Shown: piece after piece, positions 45,410 to 56,036 of the stretch
Position numbering within the stretch: position 1 is the first letter of the stretch
Layout: every line of letters begins with the position of its first letter
DNA from: Marinobacterium_D sp050908845
GTDB lineage: Bacteria > Pseudomonadota > Gammaproteobacteria > Pseudomonadales > Balneatricaceae
Direction: 5' to 3'
Assembly: GCF_050908845.1 (NCBI RefSeq)
Contig: NZ_CP194171.1
Location: 1,426,001-1,490,000 of the forward strand
Length of the DNA stretch: 64,000 nucleotides
Program-made: the position numbers and the translations under genes
Notes under the pieces: model-generated
What the model was told of the DNA's origin: nothing
What the model saw: only the letters and a program-made list of their open reading frames with translations
Databases searched by the model: none

Positions 45410-46129
45410 ATGAAGACTGGAATTCTGGCCACCGGCATTACCCCGCCGGAACTGCTGGAGCAGTATGGCTCCTACGCCGATATGTTCGTCGCCCTGCTGG
45501 GTAACGAGGACCCGGAGATGACGTTTGAGATTTTCGACGTCAGGGATGATGATTTCCCCGCATCGATCGACAGCTTCGATGCCTGGGTGATCACCGGCTC
45601 CCGCTGTGGTGTCTACGATAATCTGCCGTGGATGCAGCGCCTGAGTGGTCTGATTCGCGAGATTTATGACGCCGGCCAGCCGCTGGTCGGTATCTGCTTC
45701 GGTCACCAGATCGTTGCCAGCGCCTTTGGCGCAAAAGTGGAAAAATATGAGGCTGGCTGGGGCGTCGGTCTGAACACCTACCGGATCGAGGGTGATTGGG
45801 GTTTCCTTGCCGGCGACGAGCAGGACAGCTTTACCATCAACGCCATGCACCAGGACCAGGTGCTTGAGCTGCCGCAGAACGCCCGCCTGTTTGCCAGCTC
45901 AGAGTTCTGCCGTTATGCAGGACTGGTGTACGACGACCGCATCCTGACACTGCAGGCGCATCCCGAGTTCAGCAACGATTACGAACGCGAGCTGGTCGCC
46001 GCGCGCCGCGGACCGACCGTGCCTGAAGCCGTTGCCGATGAGGCGCTGGCGGGGCTGGAAACGGGCCAGCAGCCGGAGTCTGAGCGTGTGGCGCGCTGGA
46101 TGGTGAAGTTCCTGAAGCGGGATTACTGA
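45410..46129 (+). CDS. Class I glutamine amidotransferase, probable gamma-glutamyl-GABA hydrolase role
   Basis: 239 residues from the ATG at 45410 with AGGAAAAAAG upstream. Catalytic triad of the class I GATase type: Cys96 in GICFGHQ, His184 and Glu186 in LQAHPEF. It resembles GMP-synthase-like/YfeJ-type amidotransferases rather than the C26 family of E. coli PuuD. Its position opposite spuC, under a shared polyamine operator, suggests it releases glutamate from gamma-glutamylated intermediates; this functional call is inference. A terminator follows. Confidence 0.82.
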   Translation: MKTGILATGITPPELLEQYGSYADMFVALLGNEDPEMTFEIFDVRDDDFPASIDSFDAWVITGSRCGVYDNLPWMQRLSGLIREIYDAGQPLVGICFGHQIVASAFGAKVEKYEAGWGVGLNTYRIEGDWGFLAGDEQDSFTINAMHQDQVLELPQNARLFASSEFCRYAGLVYDDRILTLQAHPEFSNDYERELVAARRGPTVPEAVADEALAGLETGQQPESERVARWMVKFLKRDY

Positions 46130-46154
46130 TTCGCTCAGGACTAAAATGACTTAT

Positions 46155-46179
46155 AAACGGGCCTGTGAGGCCCGTTTTT
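46155..46179 (+). terminator. Terminator after the amidotransferase gene
   Basis: AAACGGGCC-TGTGA-GGCCCGTTT followed by TT and a T-rich tail. Confidence 0.9.
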
Positions 46180-46448
46180 GTTTTCGCTTTTCAGTCACTA
46201 TCTACGGGGGGCTAGTCGAGGCTTGGCCTGTTTCCGCCTGTATCAAGAACAAGGTTCGGTTTCTTCCTAAGTCTCTGAGCGCACCGGTCCATAAAGCCGT
46301 TCAAGACTCTTGATTCGTCAGCAGGCGAAACCGGTATCGTGAAGCGGATGAATATGTAAAGCGAACTACCGGCCCTGAAGCTGGATGCTTGCGGAGTGAA
46401 GGCGTGGATAAGCCCAACCTGAAAGAGCCTGAGCTCCCGGTTACAGAC
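46180..46448. other. Non-coding interval
   Basis: About 270 bp between the amidotransferase terminator and the transporter terminator. I see no supported gene, tRNA or clear regulatory motif. Confidence 0.5.
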
Positions 46449-46487
46449 AAAAAAGCCACTGCGGCCGTAAACCGCAGTGGCTTTTTT
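46449..46487 (-). terminator. Bidirectional terminator at the end of the polyamine transporter operon
   Basis: AAAAAAGCCACTGCGG pairs with CCGCAGTGGCTTTTTT around CCGTAAA. It stands 16 bp past the stop of the last permease gene. Confidence 0.93.
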
Positions 46488-46502
46488 AGTTCAGGCGCTG
46501 GA

Positions 46503-47324
46503 TCAGCCTTCGTTCATCTTCGCCATGGAGCGCTTGTGAGAGCGGTGCGCCACGTACCAGGCGATCAGTGCGACCAGCGAGACCGCCAGGATGATCAGTG
46601 TCGCCAGAGCGTTGATCTTCGGCGAGACGCCAAGGCGTACCGAGGAGAACACCACCATCGGCAGGGTAGTTGAGCCCGGGCCGGAGGTGAAGCTGGCAAT
46701 TACCAGGTCATCCAGCGACAGACTGAACGCCAGCAGCCAGCCGGAGACCAGTGCCGGGGTGATCATCGGTACCGTGACCAGGAAGAAGGACTGCAGCGGT
46801 GTCGCGCCGAGATCCAGCGCGGCTTCCTCCACGGAGCGGTCCACTTCACGCAGGCGGGATGACACCACCACGGCCACGTAGGCGGCACAGAAGGTGGAGT
46901 GCGCAATCCAGACGGTGGTCATGCCGCGCTCGGTGGGCCAGCCCAGCAGGTCCGACATGTGTACGAACAGCAGCAGCAGGGAAAGACCGGTGATAACTTC
47001 CGGCATAACCAGCGGCGCGGTGATCATGTTGGACAGGGTCATCTTGGCCCAGGAATGGCGGAAACGGGTCATGACGAAGGCCGCCATGGTGCCCAGAATG
47101 ACCGCCATACAGGAGCTGTAGAAGGCGATCGCCAGACTGGTAAACACCGCATCGATAATCTGCTCATCCTTTAACAGCTCGGCATACCACTTGCCGGACC
47201 AGCCGCCCCAGACCGTCACCAGTTTTGAGGCGTTGAATGAGTAGATCACCAGGATCAGCATCGGCAGGTAGAGGAATACCAGACCGACCCAGAGCATGAT
47301 GGTGGAGAATCCAAGCTTTCTCAT
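46503..47324 (-). CDS. potI: Polyamine ABC transporter permease (PotI/SpuH-like)
   Basis: 273 residues, six predicted membrane helices. The inner-membrane EAA loop is VEEAALDLGATPLQSFFLVTVPMITPALVSG. N-terminus MRKLGFSTIMLWVGLVFLYLPMLILVIYSFN is typical for PotI. It overlaps the preceding permease by four bases (ATGA), and is the last gene of the four-gene transporter operon. Confidence 0.93.
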   Translation of the reverse strand: MRKLGFSTIMLWVGLVFLYLPMLILVIYSFNASKLVTVWGGWSGKWYAELLKDEQIIDAVFTSLAIAFYSSCMAVILGTMAAFVMTRFRHSWAKMTLSNMITAPLVMPEVITGLSLLLLFVHMSDLLGWPTERGMTTVWIAHSTFCAAYVAVVVSSRLREVDRSVEEAALDLGATPLQSFFLVTVPMITPALVSGWLLAFSLSLDDLVIASFTSGPGSTTLPMVVFSSVRLGVSPKINALATLIILAVSLVALIAWYVAHRSHKRSMAKMNEG

Positions 47325-48223
47325 GATTGGGCCTCCATGGTGCGGGACTGATAGCGGTGGAACAGGGCGATCGGAATGATCAGCAGTAACAGCATCACCA
47401 TCGCCAGGGCGGAGGCCACGGGCCAGTCACGGTTATTGAAGAACTCCTGCCAGAGCACCTTGCCGATCATCAGCGAGTTGGGGCCGCCAAGCAGTTCCGG
47501 AATGACGAACTCGCCCACTGCCGGGATAAATACCAGCATGGAGCCGGCAATAATGCCGCCCTTGGACAGGGGCAGAGTGATAGTCCAGAAGCTGTGCAGG
47601 CTGCGAGAACCCAGATCCGACGCCGCTTCAAGCAGGCTGCGATCCAGTTTGACCAGGTTGGCATACAGCGGCAGTACCATGAACGGCAGGTAGGCGTAGA
47701 CGATACCGATATAGACCGCGGTATTGGTGTTCATGATTCGCAGCGGGCTGTCGATGATTCCCAGCGACATCAGCGTGGTGTTGATCAGGCCGGTGTCGCT
47801 GATCAGCCCCATCCAGGCGTATACACGGATCAGGAAAGAGGTCCAGGAGGGCAACATCACCAGCAGCAGCAGGATGGTCTGCTTGCGCGGCGGCGCCTTG
47901 GCGATGGCATAGGCCATGGGGTAGCCAAGTATCAGACACCAGACGGTAGAGATAAACGCTACCTTCAGTGAGTTCAGATAGGCCGACACGTAGAGTGAGT
48001 CGTCCATCAATAGAATGTAGTTGCCGATGTTGAGGGCGAACTCGATCACCTCGTCGCGATACTGAATAATCGCCTCGTAGGGCGGAATCGCGATCGCCAT
48101 GCTGGAAAAGCTGATCTTCAGTACGATCAGGAACGGCAGGGCGAAGAACAACAGCAGCCAGAGGTAGGGCACCCCGATGGTAAAGATGCGCCCGTTGGGA
48201 CGCTTCAATGCGCTTAACTTCAT
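47321..48223 (-). CDS. potH: Polyamine ABC transporter permease (PotH/SpuG-like)
   Basis: 300 residues, six predicted membrane helices, EAA loop LLEAASDLGSRSLHSFWTITLPLSKGGIIAG. The N-terminal PYLWLLLFFALPFLIVLKISFS and the large first periplasmic part are characteristic of PotH/PotB. ATGA overlaps on both sides couple it to the ATPase and the second permease. Confidence 0.94.
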   Translation of the reverse strand: MKLSALKRPNGRIFTIGVPYLWLLLFFALPFLIVLKISFSSMAIAIPPYEAIIQYRDEVIEFALNIGNYILLMDDSLYVSAYLNSLKVAFISTVWCLILGYPMAYAIAKAPPRKQTILLLLVMLPSWTSFLIRVYAWMGLISDTGLINTTLMSLGIIDSPLRIMNTNTAVYIGIVYAYLPFMVLPLYANLVKLDRSLLEAASDLGSRSLHSFWTITLPLSKGGIIAGSMLVFIPAVGEFVIPELLGGPNSLMIGKVLWQEFFNNRDWPVASALAMVMLLLLIIPIALFHRYQSRTMEAQS

Positions 48224-49353
48224 GATCTCAGTACCACGCCGCTGTCGGCTTCCCAGCTGATATAGACTTTATCGTCCCACTGCGGATGAACGCCGCGGCG
48301 TTCGCGGTTGGTCATACAGCACTGCACGATCTGACCGCTTTCCAGGCGGACATAGAACACGGAGAGGCCGCCCAGGTAGGCGATATCATCGATAACACCG
48401 GCGGCCCAGTTGTACTCGCCTTCCGGTTTCTCGCGGGAGAGCAGGGTCTTCTCCGGCCGCACCGCCAGCCAGACATGCCGGCTCTCCGCGCTGGTGGAGA
48501 CGCCGTAGCCCACGTAGATCGGCTGGCTCAATCCCGCTGACTGGATGATCGCGTGATCCGGCTCGTCGGCGACGATGTCACCCTCGAACAGGTTCACCGA
48601 GCCGATAAACTCGGCGATCATGCGGCTGTTGGGGCTCTCGTAGATATCCATCGGGGTGCCGGTCTGGGCGATCCAGCCTTCATCCATGATGGAGATACGT
48701 GCCGCCATGGTCATCGCCTCTTCCTGGTCGTGGGTCACCATGACGCAGGTAACGCCGACCCGTTCCAGGATCTCGACCACTTCCAGCTGCATCTGGGTAC
48801 GCAGCTTTTTGTCCAGGGCGCCCATCGGCTCGTCCAGCAGCAAAAGCTTGGGGCGTTTTGCCAGGGAGCGGGCCAGGGCGACACGCTGGCGCTGACCACC
48901 GGAGAGCTGATGCGGTTTGCGACGGGCAAATTTTTCCATGTGTACCAGGGCGAGCAGTTCTTTCACCCGGGTTTCGATCTCTGCTTTCGGCAGTTTGTCG
49001 CGCTTGAGGCCGAAGGCGATGTTATCCGCCACGCTCATGTGCGGGAACAGAGCGTAGGACTGGAACATCATGTTGATCGGCCGCTCGTAGGGCGGCAGGT
49101 CGGTGATGTCCTGGCCATCCAGATAGATGCGGCCGCTGGAGGGCTTTTCGAATCCCGCGAGCATTCTCAGGAGTGTGGACTTGCCGGAACCCGAACCTCC
49201 GAGCAGTGCGAAGATCTCTCCGCGCTTGATACTCAGAGACACGTCGTCGACGGCGCGGACGTCATCGAACAGTTTGCTGACACCCTCGATACGCAGGATC
49301 TCCTCGCCGGGAACGGCGGAGGGAGTCGGTTGAGTGTTCTGGGCTAATGCCAT
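48220..49353 (-). CDS. potG: Polyamine ABC transporter ATP-binding protein (PotG/SpuF-like)
   Basis: 377 residues from the ATG at 49353 (GGAG 7 nt upstream). Walker A GGSGSGKSTLLRMLAGFE, signature LSGGQRQRVALARSLAKRP, Walker B LLLLDEPMGALDKKLR, and a C-terminal TOBE-type regulatory domain (WLAVRPEKTLL...VIDDIAYLGGLSVFYVRLESG). Energises polyamine uptake with PotH and PotI. 74 bp after the binding-protein gene. Confidence 0.94.
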   Translation of the reverse strand: MALAQNTQPTPSAVPGEEILRIEGVSKLFDDVRAVDDVSLSIKRGEIFALLGGSGSGKSTLLRMLAGFEKPSSGRIYLDGQDITDLPPYERPINMMFQSYALFPHMSVADNIAFGLKRDKLPKAEIETRVKELLALVHMEKFARRKPHQLSGGQRQRVALARSLAKRPKLLLLDEPMGALDKKLRTQMQLEVVEILERVGVTCVMVTHDQEEAMTMAARISIMDEGWIAQTGTPMDIYESPNSRMIAEFIGSVNLFEGDIVADEPDHAIIQSAGLSQPIYVGYGVSTSAESRHVWLAVRPEKTLLSREKPEGEYNWAAGVIDDIAYLGGLSVFYVRLESGQIVQCCMTNRERRGVHPQWDDKVYISWEADSGVVLRS

Positions 49354-49427
49354 CAATCTACTCCAGGCAGAGTTGGCTCCGGCGGCGACCGCCGGAGCTG
49401 GTTGTTTTAGATAAATCCTGTGTCGGC

Positions 49428-50543
<1,116 letters not shown>

Positions 50544-50682
50544 TTACAGGAAGCCCGGTGGGGACCGTGGCTGTCAGTTGTTGTTCTTTATCTCAGTTCG
50601 GTTTTTGGCTTCTACAACAAGGGGCAGAGGTTTCCGGCGTTGCCCGGTGGCACGCCGGAGTTCTTCTTTTTTATGGGCGTTG

Positions 50683-52041
50683 CTAAACGGTCAGCAGCAG
50701 GAACTCGCGTTCCCAGGAGCTGATAACCCGTTTGAAGTTTTCCATTTCCGCTTTGCGGGTGGCGATATAGCCATCCACAAACAGATCGCCAAGGTACTGG
50801 CGGACCTGGGGTGACTCGTCCATCTGTTCGATAGCGGCTTCCAGCGTGACCGGCAGGCGCAGGTTGTCACGGTCGTAGGCGCGGCCATCGATGGGCGCGG
50901 TCGGGCGCAGGTTCTCGATCATGCCCAGGTAGCCGGCCAGCAGGCTGGCGGCCACCGCCAGGTAGACGTTGGCATCGGCGCCGGCAAGGCGGTTTTCGAT
51001 ACGGCGGTTCTCCGGGCTGGAGGCGGGTTCGCGCAGGCCGCAGGTGCGGTTCTCTGCACCCCATTCCACGTTAACCGGTGCCGAGGTATCCGGCAGGAAG
51101 CGGCGGAAGGAGTTCACGTTCGGCGCCAACAGCGGGATCAGTTCCGGCAGGTAGGTCTGCAGGCCCGCGACATGGGCAAGGAACAGGTTGCTGCGCTGGC
51201 CATCCTCGCCACTGAATACATTGTGACCGGTTTCGACGTCGAGAATGCTCTGGTGAATATGCATGGCGCTGCCCGGTTCATTGCTGACCGGCTTGGCCAT
51301 GAAGGTGGCGATCACCTTGTGCTTGAGGGCGGCCTCGCGCATGGTGCGCTTGAACACGAACACCTGGTCGGCAATGTGCAGCGGGTCACCGTGCAGGAAG
51401 TTGATCTCCATCTGCGCGGTACCTTCCTCGTGGATCAGGGTATCGATATCCAGACCCTGGGTCTCACACCAGTCATACATGTCTTCGAACAGCGGATCAT
51501 ATTCGTTGGCCGCGTCAATGGAGAAGGACTGGCGGCCGCTTTCGCGACGGCCCGAGCGACCGATCGGCGCCTGCAGCGGCTGGTCCGGATCGGCGGTGCG
51601 GGCGGTCAGGTAGAACTCCATCTCCGGCGCCACCACCGGTTTCCAGCCCTTGGCCTTGTACAGGTCCAGTACCTTTTTCAGCACGTTGCGGGGAGAAAGC
51701 TCGATGGGGCGTCCCTGGCGATCGTAAGTGTCATGGATTACCAGGGCCGTTTTCTCTTCGGTCCAGGGAATCAGGAAGGCGGCGCTGGGATCCGGTTTGC
51801 AGATGAAATCGATGTCGGCGGGGTGGAGCAGGGAGTAGTAAAGATCGTCTTCGACATAATCGCCGGTGACGGTTTGCAGCAGCACACTTTCTGGAAGTCG
51901 CATGCCGCCTTCGGCAATAAATTTATCCACCGGAGAAATTTTTCCCCGGGCAATGCCTGTCAGGTCGCTGACCACGCATTCAACTTCAGTTATGGCTTCG
52001 TTTCGTAGCCAGTTTTCAATACCCGGTTTGTCGCTATCCAT
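50683..52041 (-). CDS. puuA: Gamma-glutamylpolyamine synthetase (PuuA/PauA family), copy 1
   Basis: 452-residue glutamine-synthetase-like enzyme that uses ATP to join glutamate to a polyamine amine. GS fold segments: VVAPEMEFYL, HEEGTAQMEINFLHGDPLHIADQVFVFKRTMREAALKHKVIATFMAKP, GSAMHIHQSI, NSFRRFLPDTSAPVNVEWGAENRTCGLREP and RIENRLAGADANVYLAVAASLLAGYLG. A paralogue is transcribed divergently from 52377, with operator site C between. Followed by the transporter operon on the same strand. Confidence 0.9.
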   Translation of the reverse strand: MDSDKPGIENWLRNEAITEVECVVSDLTGIARGKISPVDKFIAEGGMRLPESVLLQTVTGDYVEDDLYYSLLHPADIDFICKPDPSAAFLIPWTEEKTALVIHDTYDRQGRPIELSPRNVLKKVLDLYKAKGWKPVVAPEMEFYLTARTADPDQPLQAPIGRSGRRESGRQSFSIDAANEYDPLFEDMYDWCETQGLDIDTLIHEEGTAQMEINFLHGDPLHIADQVFVFKRTMREAALKHKVIATFMAKPVSNEPGSAMHIHQSILDVETGHNVFSGEDGQRSNLFLAHVAGLQTYLPELIPLLAPNVNSFRRFLPDTSAPVNVEWGAENRTCGLREPASSPENRRIENRLAGADANVYLAVAASLLAGYLGMIENLRPTAPIDGRAYDRDNLRLPVTLEAAIEQMDESPQVRQYLGDLFVDGYIATRKAEMENFKRVISSWEREFLLLTV

Positions 52042-52191
52042 GTTATTTAACCATTCGTCGCGAGGCTTTCGGAAACAATTTTAAATCTCTTTTTAACGGG
52101 GATATTTGTTACCCGAAAACAGCTTTTCCGAAAGACCCGTTATCTCGTTTGAGTGTTGTTCGATCATCGTTTTGGAGCGCCTGAGCGACAA

Positions 52192-52207
52192 TACCCCCTG
52201 GGAGGTA
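52192..52207. promoter_or_regulatory. Predicted polyamine-regulon operator, site C (shared, divergent)
   Basis: TACCCCCTGGGAGGTA, the best-conserved copy with site A. On the minus strand it abuts TTGTCG, 17 bp, GATGAT (promoter for the first puuA-like gene). On the plus strand it abuts TTTTCT, 17 bp, CAGAAT (promoter for the second copy). The same operator/-35/-10 geometry recurs at sites A and B. Confidence 0.7.
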
Positions 52208-52376
52208 TTTTCTGCAAAGCGCTTTTAAATCAGAATTATATGGCACATCTATAGTGCGGCCAACAACTTGGTTGTACCAATTTGGTGCATTTCGGTTGTT
52301 TCCAGCCTGTATTTCCGACCGATCCGAGCCAGCGCAGATATCCTTTCGCGCGGTTTTTAATAACTGGATAGATAAA

Positions 52377-53765
52377 ATGTCGAATGTATGTACCAAGGAT
52401 GCTGAAAATCCTGAATTAAAAGAAGCAGAAGAATTTCTTGAAAAACACCCCGAAGTGCAGTTCGTCGATTTATTGATTGCCGATATGAACGGCATCGTTC
52501 GTGGAAAAAGAGTCGATAAATCAGTCCTTTCCAAAGTATTTAAATCCGGTGTCGCTCTGCCTGCATCGATTTATGGTCTGAATATCCAGGGTACAACCGT
52601 CGAAGAGACCGGTCTGGGCCTGGAGATTGGCGATTCCGACCGTATCTGTCTGCCGGTACCTGGCACCCTGGCCATGGAGCCCTGGCAGAAGCGTCCGATC
52701 GCCCAGTGCCTGATGTCGATGTATGAAGAGCCGGGCGAGCCGTTTTTTGCCGACCCGCGCATGATTCTGCGCAGCGTGGTGCGCCGTTTTGAAGAGCTCG
52801 GATTGACGCCGGTGACCGCGTTTGAGCTGGAGTTTTATCTGATCGACCAGGAGATGGTAAACGGACGTCCGCAACCCGCCTGCTCGCCGATCTCCGGCAA
52901 GCGTCCTGAAAGTGTGCAGGTCTACTCCATCGATGAACTCGATGAGTATACCGATCTGCTGATGGATATTATCTCCAGTGCCCGCGAGCAGGGCCTGCCG
53001 GCGGATACCATCGTCGCCGAGTCGGCGCCGGGGCAATTTGAGATCAACCTCAACCATGTGGATGATCCGGTGCGCTCATGCGACAACACCACGCTGCTGC
53101 GCCGGGTGGTGAAGAACGTGGCCTACGATCACGGCATGGACACCACCTTCATGGCCAAACCTTACGAAGATCAGGCCGGTAACGGTATGCATATGCATAT
53201 CAGCCTGGTGGACAGAGATGGCAACAATGTCTTCGCCGTCGATAACGACAAGCCCAACGACATCATGCGCTGGGCCCTCGGTGGCCTGCTGGAAACCCTG
53301 GATCAGTACTTCGCCATCCTCTGCCCGAACATCAACTCCTACCGCCGCTTCAGCAGCCAGTTCTTCGTGCCACTGGCGCCCACCTGGGGCATAGAGAACC
53401 GCACCACCGCGCTGCGTATTCCGGGTGGTGCACCGGAGGCTACCCGTATCGAACACCGCGTGGCGGGCACCGATGCCAACCCTTACCTGATGATGGCGGC
53501 GATGCTGTCGGCGATCCATTACGGCATCACCAACAAGGTGGAGCCCAACGAAATGGTCGAGGGCAACGCCTACGAAAAGGTCGACCCCTGCCTGCCGACG
53601 AACCTGCGTGACTCCCTGCGTGCGCTGGAATCCTCCAGCGTGATGCGTGAATACCTGGGATCCGAGTTCCTGGATATCTTCGTCGCCTGCAAAGAGCACG
53701 AATTGGCCGAGTTCGAACAGACGATTTCTGACCTGGAATACGCCTGGTACCTGCATACAGTCTGA
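52377..53765 (+). CDS. Gamma-glutamylpolyamine synthetase (PuuA/PauA family), copy 2
   Basis: 462 residues from the ATG at 52377 (MSNVCTKDAENPELKEAEEFLEKHPEVQFVDLLIADMNGIVRGKRV); a longer frame begins at 52254. GS-like motifs: VTAFELEFYLID, AESAPGQFEINLNHVDDPVRSCDNTTLLRRVVKNVAYDHGMDTTFMAKPYEDQAGNGMHMHISL, INSYRRFSSQFFVPLAPTWGIENRTTALRIPGG and RIEHRVAGTDANPYLMMAAMLSAIHYG. Probably glutamylates a different amine from copy 1. Head of the aguB-aguA run on the plus strand. Confidence 0.88.
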   Translation: MSNVCTKDAENPELKEAEEFLEKHPEVQFVDLLIADMNGIVRGKRVDKSVLSKVFKSGVALPASIYGLNIQGTTVEETGLGLEIGDSDRICLPVPGTLAMEPWQKRPIAQCLMSMYEEPGEPFFADPRMILRSVVRRFEELGLTPVTAFELEFYLIDQEMVNGRPQPACSPISGKRPESVQVYSIDELDEYTDLLMDIISSAREQGLPADTIVAESAPGQFEINLNHVDDPVRSCDNTTLLRRVVKNVAYDHGMDTTFMAKPYEDQAGNGMHMHISLVDRDGNNVFAVDNDKPNDIMRWALGGLLETLDQYFAILCPNINSYRRFSSQFFVPLAPTWGIENRTTALRIPGGAPEATRIEHRVAGTDANPYLMMAAMLSAIHYGITNKVEPNEMVEGNAYEKVDPCLPTNLRDSLRALESSSVMREYLGSEFLDIFVACKEHELAEFEQTISDLEYAWYLHTV

Positions 53766-53776
53766 GGAGAATAACA

Positions 53777-54664
53777 ATGACAAGATCGGTTGTGGTCGCG
53801 GCCACCCAGATGGCCTGCAGCGACAGTGTGGAAGAGAATATCGCCAACGGCGAGAAGCTGGTGCGCCAGGCGGCGGCTCAGGGTGCCCAGGTTATCCTGC
53901 TGCAGGAGCTGTTCGAAACACCCTACTTCTGCAAACGTCATGATGCCGAGTATCTCGCGCTGGCCACCAGCGTGGAGGAGAACCCGGCGATCCAGCATTT
54001 CCGCGGTGTGGCCGAAGAGCTGGGTGTGGTGCTGCCGATCAGCTTTTACGAGCGTGCAGGCCAGGCGCGCTTTAACTCCCTGGTGGTGATCGATGCGAAC
54101 GGCCAGGTGCTGCCCGGTGTGTATCGCAAAAGCCATATCCCGGACGGCCCGGGATATAGCGAGAAGTTCTATTTCTCGCCCGGCGATACCGGTTTCCGGG
54201 TCTGGGATACCGCCCACGGCCGTATCGGCGTGGCGATCTGCTGGGATCAGTGGTTCCCGGAAACCGCACGCTCCATGGTGCTGGCCGGTGCCGAGCTGCT
54301 GTTCTTCCCGACGGCCATCGGCAGCGAGCCCCAGGATCCGACGCTGGATTCGCGCCTGCACTGGCAGAACACCCAGCGCGGCCATGCTGCCGCCAACCTG
54401 ACGCCGGTGATCGCCTCCAACCGCATCGGCCGTGAGCGCGATGGCGAGGTGGAGCTGCGCTTCTACGGCTCGTCGTTTATCGCAGGTCCCGACGGGCAGC
54501 TCTGCGCCGAGGCGGACCAGGAAAGCGAAACCCTGCTGGTGCAGTCGTTCGATCTGGATAAACTGGCGGCGCAGCGTGCGGCCTGGGGATTGTTCCGTGA
54601 CCGTCGCCCGGATCTGTACACAGCGATTGCTACGCTGGATGGTAGTCATAAATCGGTTGGTTAA
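53777..54664 (+). CDS. aguB: N-carbamoylputrescine amidase
   Basis: 295-residue carbon-nitrogen hydrolase that converts N-carbamoylputrescine to putrescine, CO2 and ammonia. Catalytic triad Glu44 (LLQELFETPYF), Lys118 (YRKSHIPDGPGY) and Cys155 (VAICWDQWFPE). The FPTAIGSEPQDPTLDSRLHWQ segment is typical of AguB. GAGGAG ribosome-binding site, 11 bp after the synthetase stop. Pairs with aguA directly downstream. Confidence 0.96.
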   Translation: MTRSVVVAATQMACSDSVEENIANGEKLVRQAAAQGAQVILLQELFETPYFCKRHDAEYLALATSVEENPAIQHFRGVAEELGVVLPISFYERAGQARFNSLVVIDANGQVLPGVYRKSHIPDGPGYSEKFYFSPGDTGFRVWDTAHGRIGVAICWDQWFPETARSMVLAGAELLFFPTAIGSEPQDPTLDSRLHWQNTQRGHAAANLTPVIASNRIGRERDGEVELRFYGSSFIAGPDGQLCAEADQESETLLVQSFDLDKLAAQRAAWGLFRDRRPDLYTAIATLDGSHKSVG

Positions 54665-54682
54665 TTGATAGGGGAAGACGCG

Positions 54683-55771
54683 ATGCTAGTTAACGCCAAG
54701 CCGGTACAGGAAGGCTTCAGTATGCCCGCCGAATGGGCGCCGCAGCAGCGTGTCTGGATGCTCTGGCCGGAGCGTCCGGATAACTGGCGTGATGGCGCAG
54801 GGCCCGCGCAGCAGGCGTTCAGCGCCGTTGCCAGGGCGATCGCCGAGTTTGAACCGGTCACTGTCGGTGCCAGTGCAGCCCAGTATGACCGGGCACTGGC
54901 GGCGCTGGATTACCCGGGGATCTCCGTGGTGGAGATCGCCAGTGACGATGCCTGGGCGCGGGATACCGGCCCAACGTTCGTCAGTAACGGCAAAACCCTG
55001 CGTGCCGTGGACTGGCGTTTTAACGCCTGGGGCGGCGAAAACGGCGGGCTTTATGCCTCCTGGGAGCAGGACGAGCGGGTGGCCGCCAAAATGGCCGCTG
55101 TTGCCGGCTGCGACCGCTACGCCGCCGACTTCGTGCTCGAGGGCGGTTCCATTCATGTGGATGGCGAGGGCACGCTGATCACCACCGAAGAGTGCCTGCT
55201 TAACCCCAACCGTAATCCGCACCTGAGCCGCGCCGATCTGGAACAGCTGCTGGGTGATTACCTGGGTGTCAGCAAGGTGATCTGGCTGCCGGAAGGTCTC
55301 TACAACGATGAGACCGATGGTCATGTGGATAACTGCTGCTGTTTTGTTGCGCCCGCTGAGCTGGTGCTGGCCTGGACCGATGATCCGGATAATCCCAACT
55401 ACGAGCGCTGTCGTGCTTCGCTTGCGGTGATCGAGCAGAGCCGTGATGCCAAAGGGCGTGAACTGACAGTGCACAAGATGCCGCTGCCGGGTGCGATCCA
55501 CGCTACCGAAGCGGAATGTCAGGGTGTACAGCAGGTGGAGGGCAGTCAGCCGAGAACCCCTGAGGAGTGGCTGGCGGGTTCCTACGTGAACTTCCTTCTG
55601 GTCAATGGTGGTGTCATCATGCCGTGCTTTGATGATCCCGCGGATGAGCCTGCACAGGCGCTGATGCAGCAGATGTTCCCTGACCGTAAGATCGTTGCTT
55701 TGCCTGGCCGCGAAATACTGCTTGGCGGTGGCAATATTCACTGCATTACGCAGCAGCAGCCCATGCCCTGA
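54683..55771 (+). CDS. aguA: Agmatine deiminase
   Basis: 362 residues from the ATG at 54683 (GGGGAA upstream). Guanidino-group-modifying enzyme fold: [91 protein letters not shown] and the catalytic Cys354 in [12 protein letters not shown]. Makes N-carbamoylputrescine from agmatine, the substrate of the preceding gene. Last gene before a repeat element. Confidence 0.96.
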   Translation: MLVNAKPVQEGFSMPAEWAPQQRVWMLWPERPDNWRDGAGPAQQAFSAVARAIAEFEPVTVGASAAQYDRALAALDYPGISVVEIASDDAWARDTGPTFVSNGKTLRAVDWRFNAWGGENGGLYASWEQDERVAAKMAAVAGCDRYAADFVLEGGSIHVDGEGTLITTEECLLNPNRNPHLSRADLEQLLGDYLGVSKVIWLPEGLYNDETDGHVDNCCCFVAPAELVLAWTDDPDNPNYERCRASLAVIEQSRDAKGRELTVHKMPLPGAIHATEAECQGVQQVEGSQPRTPEEWLAGSYVNFLLVNGGVIMPCFDDPADEPAQALMQQMFPDRKIVALPGREILLGGGNIHCITQQQPMP

Positions 55772-55982
55772 CAGGATGCTGAAAAGCTATCTACGTTGCC
55801 GAATGCGGCGTTAAAAACAGGCTCACAGGCCTTGCCTGAACGCACTTTAGTGCGGCCCCAAAGGGGCGAGCGGAGCGAGTAATATGCTCATTTAGTGTAC
55901 TAAACTCCGCTTTTTCGCCTGTTTTGCCCGGGCGGCGAACCGCTTGCCTCGGCGGCCTCGAAAACGCTTTTCAACACCCTGC
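55772..55982. repeat. MITE-like imperfect palindromic element between aguA and puuB
   Basis: About 210 bp bounded by inverted ends: CAGGATGCTGAAAAGC (55772-55787) against the reverse of GCTTTTCAACACCCTG (about 55966-55981). Internal inverted parts include AAAACAGGC/GCCTGTTTT and CGGAG/CTCCG, plus TTTAG-TGTA-CTAAA. The whole could fold as one cruciform. No open frame. It looks like a non-autonomous dispersed repeat that begins one base after the aguA stop. Confidence 0.6.
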
Positions 55983-56036
55983 TAAGTTATTTGGCAGTTA
56001 CGTTTTAAATTAACCCGATGGAACCGGGAGACTCCC

